Of a DNA stretch of 64,000 nucleotides, positions 59,167-64,000 are shown piece by piece (positions within the stretch are counted from its first letter, which is position 1; every line of letters starts with the position of its first letter). The notes under the pieces were generated by a model. That model saw nothing but the letters and a program-made list of their open reading frames with translations. It was not told the origin of the DNA and ran no database searches. This DNA comes from Brevibacterium iodinum ATCC 49514 (GTDB lineage: Bacteria; Actinomycetota; Actinomycetes; Actinomycetales; Brevibacteriaceae): the NCBI RefSeq assembly GCF_900169265.1, contig NZ_FXYX01000002.1, positions 62,001 through 126,000 of the forward strand. Reading direction: 5' to 3'. The position numbers and the translations under genes were made by a program.

Positions 59167-59924
59167 CAGACGCCGGCGGTGAAGAAGCGGTCGTAGCCTT
59201 CGTTCTCGAGGCGTTCGGCCAGTTCCGGTCCGCCTTCCTCGGCCACCTTGCCCTTGATGATCACGTGGACGTGATCGGGCTTGATGTAGTTGAGGATGCG
59301 CGTGTAGTGGGTGATGAGCATGATGCCGACGTCGGTGGCGTCCTTGACGCGGTTGACGCCTTCGGACACGATGCGCAGCGCGTCGACGTCGAGGCCGGAG
59401 TCGGTCTCGTCGAGGACGGCGAACTTCGGCTTGAGCATCTCGAGCTGCAGGATCTCGTGACGCTTCTTCTCGCCGCCGGAGAAGCCTTCGTTGACGTTGC
59501 GCGAGGCGAAGGCGGGATCCACGCGAAGGTTCTCCATGGCCTGCTTGAGGTCCTTGGTCCAGTTGCGCAGCTTCGGAGCTTCACCGTCGATGGCGGTCTT
59601 GGCCGAACGGAGGAAGTTCGTCACGGTCACGCCGGGAACCTCGACGGGGTACTGCATGGCCAGGAACAGTCCGGCCTTGGCACGCTCGTCGACGGACATC
59701 TCGAGGACGTCCTCACCGTCGAGGGTGACCGAACCGGAGGTCACTTCGTACTTGGGGTGCCCGGCCAGGGCGTAGGCCAGGGTCGACTTGCCGGAGCCGT
59801 TGGGGCCCATGATGGCGTGGGTCTCGTTCGTGTTGATGATGAGGTCGATGCCGTTGAGGATGGGCTTGAGACCGGTATCGGTGTTGACACCGACGTGCAG
59901 GTCTTCGATCTTGAGAGTGGACAT
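59166..59924 (-). CDS. sufC: Fe-S assembly ATPase SufC
   Basis: 252-aa ABC-type ATPase of the SufBCD scaffold. Walker A MGPNGSGKSTL (about 38-48), the family's NVNEGFSGGEKKRHEILQ signature (about 142-159), Walker B FAVLDETDSGLD (about 168-179) and the switch His of LMITHYTRIL. No membrane part. GAAGGA lies 5 nt before ATG 59924. Supplies energy for cluster building on SufB-SufD. Confidence 0.96.
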   Translation of the reverse strand: MSTLKIEDLHVGVNTDTGLKPILNGIDLIINTNETHAIMGPNGSGKSTLAYALAGHPKYEVTSGSVTLDGEDVLEMSVDERAKAGLFLAMQYPVEVPGVTVTNFLRSAKTAIDGEAPKLRNWTKDLKQAMENLRVDPAFASRNVNEGFSGGEKKRHEILQLEMLKPKFAVLDETDSGLDVDALRIVSEGVNRVKDATDVGIMLITHYTRILNYIKPDHVHVIIKGKVAEEGGPELAERLENEGYDRFFTAGV

Positions 59925-59950
59925 AATGATCCTTCTTCTTCGGTCTTGAG

Positions 59951-60274
59951 TCAGTTCAGGGTGGTGTTCGGGTCGACGAGGATGCGGCCTGCGATCTCTT
60001 TGCAGTCATAGACCGCGACGGGTTCGAACGCCGGGGGATTCACCGGCTTGCCCGTGTTGAGGTCGAACTGCGAGCCGTGCAGCCAACATTCGATGGTGCA
60101 GTCCTCGACGTCGCCTTCGGCCAGCGACACCTCACCATGGGTGCACAGGTCGTCGATGGCGTGGATCGTGCCGTCGGAGTCGCGAGCGATGCAGATCTCG
60201 TACTCGCCGACCTCGATGCGCATGGTGCCGCCGGGGTCCACCTCGTCGGTGGCCGCCACGTCGATCATGGTCAC
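59951..60274 (-). CDS. Rieske-type non-heme iron ferredoxin
   Basis: 107 aa. The Rieske ligands are CTHGEVSL (about 44-51) and CWLHGSQFD (about 63-71): Cys-x-His and Cys-x-x-His for a [2Fe-2S] cluster. Placed between sufD and sufC, as in other actinomycetes, so it may supply electrons to cluster assembly. Start GTG 60274 overlaps the sufD stop (GTGA); ATG 60268 is the alternative. Confidence 0.9.
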   Translation of the reverse strand: MTMIDVAATDEVDPGGTMRIEVGEYEICIARDSDGTIHAIDDLCTHGEVSLAEGDVEDCTIECWLHGSQFDLNTGKPVNPPAFEPVAVYDCKEIAGRILVDPNTTLN

Positions 60275-61446
60275 AGAACACTCCGGGACAGTTCGTCCTC
60301 GATGCGTTCGTTGATCACGTCTTCGATCTCGGGCACCTGGATCTTCTGGATCACTTCGTTGAAGAATCCGCGGACCACGAGCTGACGAGCGACATCCTCG
60401 GGGATGCCGCGGCTCATGAGGTAGAACAGGTGCTCCTCATCGAAGCGACCCACCGAGGAGGCGTGGCCGGCACCGGCGATGTCACCGGTCTCGATCTCGA
60501 GGTTCGGCACCGAGTCGGCGCGGGCGCCATCGGTGAGGATGAGGTTCCGGTTGAGCTCGTAGGTGTCGATGTCGAGGGCTTCGGGACGGATGAGCACATC
60601 GCCGATCCACACGCTGCGCGCGTCCTTGCCCTGCAGAGCGCCCTTGTAATGGACGTTCGACTGGGCCTTCGCCGTGTTGTGGTCGATGTAGGTGCGGTGC
60701 TCGAGGTGCTGACCGGCATCGGCGAAATAGAGTCCGAGAAGTTCGGCCTCTCCCCCGGCTGCCGAGTAGCGCACGTTCGTGTTCAGGCGCACGACGTCAC
60801 CGCCGAGGGTGATATGGATGTGCTTGAACTTCGCGTCCTTGCCCACGATCGCATCGTGCTGACCGAGGTGCTGGGAGCCGTCGTCCCACAGCTGGAGCGA
60901 TACGAAGGTCACGTCCGCACCATCGCCGATGACGAGGGAGACGAGTTCGGAGTACCGGGCCAGTCCCTCGTGTTCGACGACGATGGTCGCCTTCGAATTC
61001 GCTCCGACCGTGACGACGACATGGCCGTGGCCGAGTGCCTCACCGGTGCCGTCCGCGTGGATGATTGCGGCCCGCTCGAGTTCGGTGTCCGCGGGGACCG
61101 AGTAGTGCGTCACCGCAGAGGCGCGGTTGGCGGCGACGGCCGCGGCGCGGTCCTCGGGCTCGAGGATGCCCAGTTCCTGAGCCGACTCGAGGGAGATCTC
61201 CTCGACGGACAGGCCCGCGGGCAGATCCGACTCGAACTTCAGCTTCGCCTCGGTGGCGGTGTCCTCGAAGAACTCGCTGAACTTGCGGACAGGAGAGAAG
61301 CGCCATTCCTCCTCCCGGCCGGTGGGCACGGGGAAGTCGGCGACATCGAAGCTGCGCGTGCGCGCGTCGCGCTTCGAATCGGGCACCTGGACCTCGGAAC
61401 CGTGCGAATGCTCCGAGAGGCCAAGCGGGTTGGTGGTATCAGTCAC
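60271..61446 (-). CDS. sufD: Fe-S assembly scaffold protein SufD
   Basis: 391 aa. Beta-helix core (about 130-330) with HYSVPADTELERAAIIHADG and the conserved HLEHRTYIDHNTAKAQSNVHYKG (about 236-258, by position; the His is the presumed iron/sulfur ligand region), ending in RNLILTDGARADSVPNLEIETGDIAGAGHASSVGR (by position). Dimerises with SufB. Start is GTG 61446 with AAAGGAG 7 nt upstream. Between sufB (40 bp) and the ferredoxin gene. Confidence 0.94.
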   Translation of the reverse strand: MTDTTNPLGLSEHSHGSEVQVPDSKRDARTRSFDVADFPVPTGREEEWRFSPVRKFSEFFEDTATEAKLKFESDLPAGLSVEEISLESAQELGILEPEDRAAAVAANRASAVTHYSVPADTELERAAIIHADGTGEALGHGHVVVTVGANSKATIVVEHEGLARYSELVSLVIGDGADVTFVSLQLWDDGSQHLGQHDAIVGKDAKFKHIHITLGGDVVRLNTNVRYSAAGGEAELLGLYFADAGQHLEHRTYIDHNTAKAQSNVHYKGALQGKDARSVWIGDVLIRPEALDIDTYELNRNLILTDGARADSVPNLEIETGDIAGAGHASSVGRFDEEHLFYLMSRGIPEDVARQLVVRGFFNEVIQKIQVPEIEDVINERIEDELSRSVL

Positions 61447-61486
61447 AGATTTACTCCTTTGGGTGCAGTGGGCGCCGGGTCGGGTC

Positions 61487-62917
61487 TCAGCCGACCGCGC
61501 CTTCCATCTGCAGTTCGATGAGGCGGTTGAGTTCGAGGGCGTACTCCATCGGGAGTTCGCGTGCGATGGGCTCGACGAAGCCGCGCACGATCATCGCCAT
61601 CGCCTCGGTCTCCTCCATGCCGCGGGACATGAGGTAGAAGAGCTGATCCTCACTGACCTTCGACACGGTGGCCTCATGGCCGAGTGTGACGTCGTCTTCG
61701 CGGATGTCGATGTAGGGGTACGTGTCCGAACGGGAGACGTTGTCGACGAGCAGGGCGTCGCAGAGGACGTTGTTCGACGAGCCTTCGGCGCCCGGGTGGA
61801 CGTGGACGAGTCCGCGGTAGCCGGCGCGGCCGCCGCCGCGGGCCACGGACTTCGACACGATCGACGAATGGGTGTGCGGAGCGGCGTGGACCATCTTCGC
61901 ACCGGTGTCCTGGTGCTGTCCCTCGCCGGCGAAGGCCACGGACAGCGTCTCGCCGCGGGCGTGCTCACCTGTCAGCCAGATGGCCGGGTACTTCATGGTC
62001 ACCTTCGAGCCGATATTGCCGTCGACCCATTCCATGGAGGCGCCCTCTTCGGCGATGGCGCGCTTGGTGACGAGGTTGTACACGTTGTTCGACCAGTTCT
62101 GGATCGTCGTGTAGCGGACCTTCGCATCCTTCTTCGCGATGATCTCGACGACGGCCGAGTGCAGGGAATCGGTCTTGTAGATCGGTGCGGTGCAGCCCTC
62201 GACGTAGTGGACCGAGGAGCCCTCGTCGGCGATGATGAGCGTGCGCTCGAACTGGCCCATGTTCTCCGTGTTGATGCGGAAGTAGGCCTGCAGCGGGATC
62301 TCGACGTGGACGCCCTTGGGGACGTAGACGAAGGAACCGCCGGACCAGACAGCGGTGTTCAGAGCGGCGAACTTGTTGTCACCGGACGGAATGATCGACC
62401 CGAAGTACTCTTCGAAGATCTCCGGGTATTCGCGCAGGCCGGTGTCGGTGTCCATGAAGATGACACCCTGAGCCTCGAGCTCCTCGTTGATCTGGTGGTA
62501 GACGACCTCGGACTCGTACTGAGCGGCGACACCGGCGACGAGGCGCTGCTTCTCGGCCTCGGGGATGCCGAGCTTGTCATAGGTGTTGCGGATGTCCTCG
62601 GGCAGGTCCTCCCATGACGTCGCCTGTCCCTCGGTGGAGCGGACGAAGTACTTGATGTCCGCGAAGTCGATTCCGGTGAGATCGGCGCCCCAGTTCGGCA
62701 TCGGCTTCTTGTCGAACAGACGCAGAGCCTTGAGTCGACGCTTGAGCATCCACTCCGGTTCGTCCTTGAGCTTCGAGATGTTGCGGACGACTTCCTCGCT
62801 GAGGCCGCGGGTCGCGGTCGCGCCCGCGTCGTTCTCGTCGTGCCAACCGTATGCGTACTGCCCGAGGTCTTTCAGCTCGGGATTCGCATCGATGATCCGA
62901 TTTCCTGTGTCAGTCAT
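61487..62917 (-). CDS. sufB: Fe-S assembly scaffold protein SufB
   Basis: 476 aa. The beta-helix core and the SufB-specific cysteine regions [20 protein letters not shown] (about 234-253) and [14 protein letters not shown] (about 381-394) are visible, with the C-terminal [22 protein letters not shown] (by position). Site of nascent cluster building with SufC and SufD. Start ATG 62917 overlaps the sufR stop by 4 bp (ATGA) with AAGGAGG 6 nt upstream, which gives coupled translation. Confidence 0.96.
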   Translation of the reverse strand: MTDTGNRIIDANPELKDLGQYAYGWHDENDAGATATRGLSEEVVRNISKLKDEPEWMLKRRLKALRLFDKKPMPNWGADLTGIDFADIKYFVRSTEGQATSWEDLPEDIRNTYDKLGIPEAEKQRLVAGVAAQYESEVVYHQINEELEAQGVIFMDTDTGLREYPEIFEEYFGSIIPSGDNKFAALNTAVWSGGSFVYVPKGVHVEIPLQAYFRINTENMGQFERTLIIADEGSSVHYVEGCTAPIYKTDSLHSAVVEIIAKKDAKVRYTTIQNWSNNVYNLVTKRAIAEEGASMEWVDGNIGSKVTMKYPAIWLTGEHARGETLSVAFAGEGQHQDTGAKMVHAAPHTHSSIVSKSVARGGGRAGYRGLVHVHPGAEGSSNNVLCDALLVDNVSRSDTYPYIDIREDDVTLGHEATVSKVSEDQLFYLMSRGMEETEAMAMIVRGFVEPIARELPMEYALELNRLIELQMEGAVG

Positions 62918-63633
62918 CGTGAACCTCCTTGAGGTCGATCATTGCTGTGGATGAGTGGTCTGGTCAGTTCCGAAGTCGGAATGTGGGTGGTGCACACGTG
63001 GTCGCCCTGCGCCAGCGACGACAGCCGCCGCACGTCGACACCGAGGTAGTCGGAGAACATCGCGAGCTCTGCTTCGCAGATCTCCGGGTACTCCGCCGCC
63101 ACGGCCTGGATCGGGCAGTGCCCCTGGCACAGCTGCATCGCCTCCAACGGGGTTCCGGCCGCGACCGGGGTCGCCGAGGCGGCGTACCCTTCCCGAGTGA
63201 GTGCGGCGGCAAGTGCACGTGAGCGAGACGCCACTGTGGTGCCGCCGCGCTTCTCGAGTTCCGGTCCGAGTCGCTCCCGCAGTCGGTTCACGAGGTCTTC
63301 TGTGAATCCCTCCACTGCCGATCTGCCGTGCTTGTCCTCCATGAAGCGCAGGATGTTCACGGCCAACTCGTCGTAGGAATGACTGACCGAATCGTGTCCG
63401 GCCGTCGTGACCACATAGTGCCGGGCCGGTCGGCCCCTGCCTGCCTGTTTGCCGGCGAGTTCACGGACCTCGAGAAGGCCCTCACTCTCCAGCGCGTCCA
63501 GGTGACGACGGATCGCCGCGGGAGTCAGCTCGAGGGCTTTGGCCAAAGACGAAGCAGTGATCGGACCTTCGTCGAGCACCGACTGGAAGACCTTCTGCCG
63601 GGTTCGGCGATCTTCCGTGTCGTTTGCAGCCAT
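62914..63633 (-). CDS. sufR: Fe-S-sensing repressor SufR
   Basis: 239-aa DeoR/ArsR-like winged-helix regulator. DNA-binding domain (about 10-75): [32 protein letters not shown] (by position). The C-terminal cluster domain has [22 protein letters not shown] (about 168-189), three cysteines and a His for the Fe-S cluster. When the cluster is lost the suf genes should be released (established for SufR). ATG 63633 has GGAGG 6 nt upstream. Leads the sufR-B-D-fdx-C-S-U-T operon; autoregulation expected. Confidence 0.95.
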   Translation of the reverse strand: MAANDTEDRRTRQKVFQSVLDEGPITASSLAKALELTPAAIRRHLDALESEGLLEVRELAGKQAGRGRPARHYVVTTAGHDSVSHSYDELAVNILRFMEDKHGRSAVEGFTEDLVNRLRERLGPELEKRGGTTVASRSRALAAALTREGYAASATPVAAGTPLEAMQLCQGHCPIQAVAAEYPEICEAELAMFSDYLGVDVRRLSSLAQGDHVCTTHIPTSELTRPLIHSNDRPQGGSR

Positions 63634-63654
63634 AATCCACCTCCTTGACTAACA

Positions 63655-63668
63655 CAACAATATTGTTG
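63655..63668 (-). promoter_or_regulatory. Palindrome at the sufR promoter (candidate SufR operator)
   Basis: CAACAATATTGTTG, a perfect 14-bp palindrome, 22 bp upstream of the sufR start. Position makes it the best SufR site. It differs from the ACACT-N5-TGTGA-type half-sites described for mycobacteria. Confidence 0.6.
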
Positions 63669-63687
63669 CGTAATTTGTTTCGTAAAA

Positions 63688-63706
63688 CTAGGTGAGCCTA
63701 ACCACC
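63688..63706. promoter_or_regulatory. Iron-box-like (DtxR/IdeR) site between sufR and the ABC gene
   Basis: CTAGGTGAGCCTAACCACC matches the DtxR/IdeR consensus (TTAGGTTAGGCTAACCTAA) at 13 of 19 positions, including AGGT and CTAACC. It lies between the sufR and ABC start codons. Confidence 0.5.
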
Positions 63707-63758
63707 ACCCGCGTCGCGTGCGGACACCTGCGGTTTCGACACCCGTTTCGACGCGTCG

Positions 63759-64000
63759 TAGAATAGCCTGGTGTCCTCTCCGGCCCTGACCATTCGCGGT
63801 CTCCAGTACTCCTACGGCACCCACCGTGTCGTCGACGGAATTGACCTCATGGCCGAGTCCGGATCCGTCCTCGGCGTTCTCGGACCCAACGGCGCAGGAA
63901 AATCCACGACCATCTCCCTGGCCGTGGGCACCCGCCGTCCCGAATCGGGCACGGTAGAGATCTTCGGACACGACCCCGTCGCCGAACACGCGACGACGTC
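63759..64000 (+). CDS. ABC transporter ATP-binding protein, N-terminal part (cut by window edge)
   Basis: The coding part begins at GTG 63771; the first 76 complete codons are in the window. Frame: TIRGLQYSYGTHRVVDGIDL then Walker A LGPNGAGKST at about residues 40-49. TAGAAT (63759-63764) lies 6 nt before the GTG, so the transcript is probably leaderless; this entry starts at that box. It is divergent from sufR, the place held in mycobacteria by the Rv1458c ABC ATPase next to suf. Substrate unknown. GTG 63771 may be corrected if the full gene is seen. Confidence 0.75.

Noticed and set aside
61253..62617. A 454-codon plus-strand frame opposite sufB/sufD
   Set aside because: It crosses the gap between two well-supported suf genes and has no protein-like motif.
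1..64000. Mobile elements, CRISPR arrays or prophage genes
   Set aside because: No transposase, integrase, cas gene, regularly spaced repeat or target duplication was seen; gene order is the conserved chromosomal one.

Overview
The window is a dense stretch of chromosome from a high-GC Gram-positive bacterium, an actinomycete. The evidence is a complete Pup-proteasome locus, mycothiol synthesis (mshC), an sufR-sufBDCSUT operon, the mycobacterial-type mutasome imuA'-imuB-dnaE2, many GTG/TTG starts, and many genes with a TANNNT box 6-7 nt before the start codon (leaderless mRNAs). Gene content would fit a Brevibacterium-like member of the Micrococcales; that genus placement is inference. There is no insertion sequence, prophage, CRISPR array or rRNA operon. 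One tRNA gene, Leu(GAG), is present.

Layout. 1-16.2 kb: an SKI2/HelY-type helicase (cut by the left edge), tatC, tatA, the WYL regulators pafC/pafB, a DUF3866 gene, two FKBP-type prolyl isomerases, then pafA, prcA, prcB, pup, dop, a DUF3054 membrane gene, mpa, trmI (tRNA m1A58) and a Rip-type site-2 protease. This is the conserved pupylation and degradation neighbourhood. 16.3-26.9 kb: a RecB-like nuclease, HAD hydrolase, PAC2 protein, mshC, an SCO1664-like protein, DUF3090, a small acidic protein, an aldo/keto-reductase homologue that has lost its catalytic tetrad, uppP, a histidine phosphatase, DUF5703, a duplicated DMT exporter and an M20 peptidase. 27-33.4 kb: tRNA-Leu and a lipid cluster (MaoC dehydratase, FabG4-type reductase, thiolase; divergent TetR regulator and ACOX-like acyl-CoA dehydrogenase) with a perfect palindromic operator between the two arms. 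33.5-36.1 kb: metX and metY (homoserine acetylation and sulfhydrylation), with a repeat-rich 263-bp upstream region.

36.1-42.1 kb: dnaE2, imuB and imuA' behind a promoter whose spacer is a LexA box. 42.4-45.6 kb: a methyltransferase, trmL, a pyridoxal kinase, rpmE2 and a YbaK-like deacylase. 45.6-52.8 kb: a phosphatase-like protein, a TrmH-type rRNA/tRNA methylase, a TSUP permease, an ABC ATPase, an unknown protein coupled to serB, a SixA-like phosphatase, and fabG-fabI for fatty-acid synthesis. 52.9-57 kb: DUF3099, a small Cys/His protein and SURF1 joined by TTGA overlaps, an ABC-F protein, and RNase HI with an extra C-terminal ribbon-helix-helix-like segment. 57-63.7 kb: the suf Fe-S assembly operon under SufR, with a palindrome and an iron-box-like site upstream. 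The right edge cuts the divergent ABC ATPase gene.

Most genes are housekeeping with recognised families. The points most worth a second look are the Mpa C-terminus without the Gln-Tyr-Leu tail, the catalytically dead aldo/keto-reductase homologue, the TGTCAT array and CACGTG palindromes before metY, the RNase HI fusion, and the systematic leaderless architecture.
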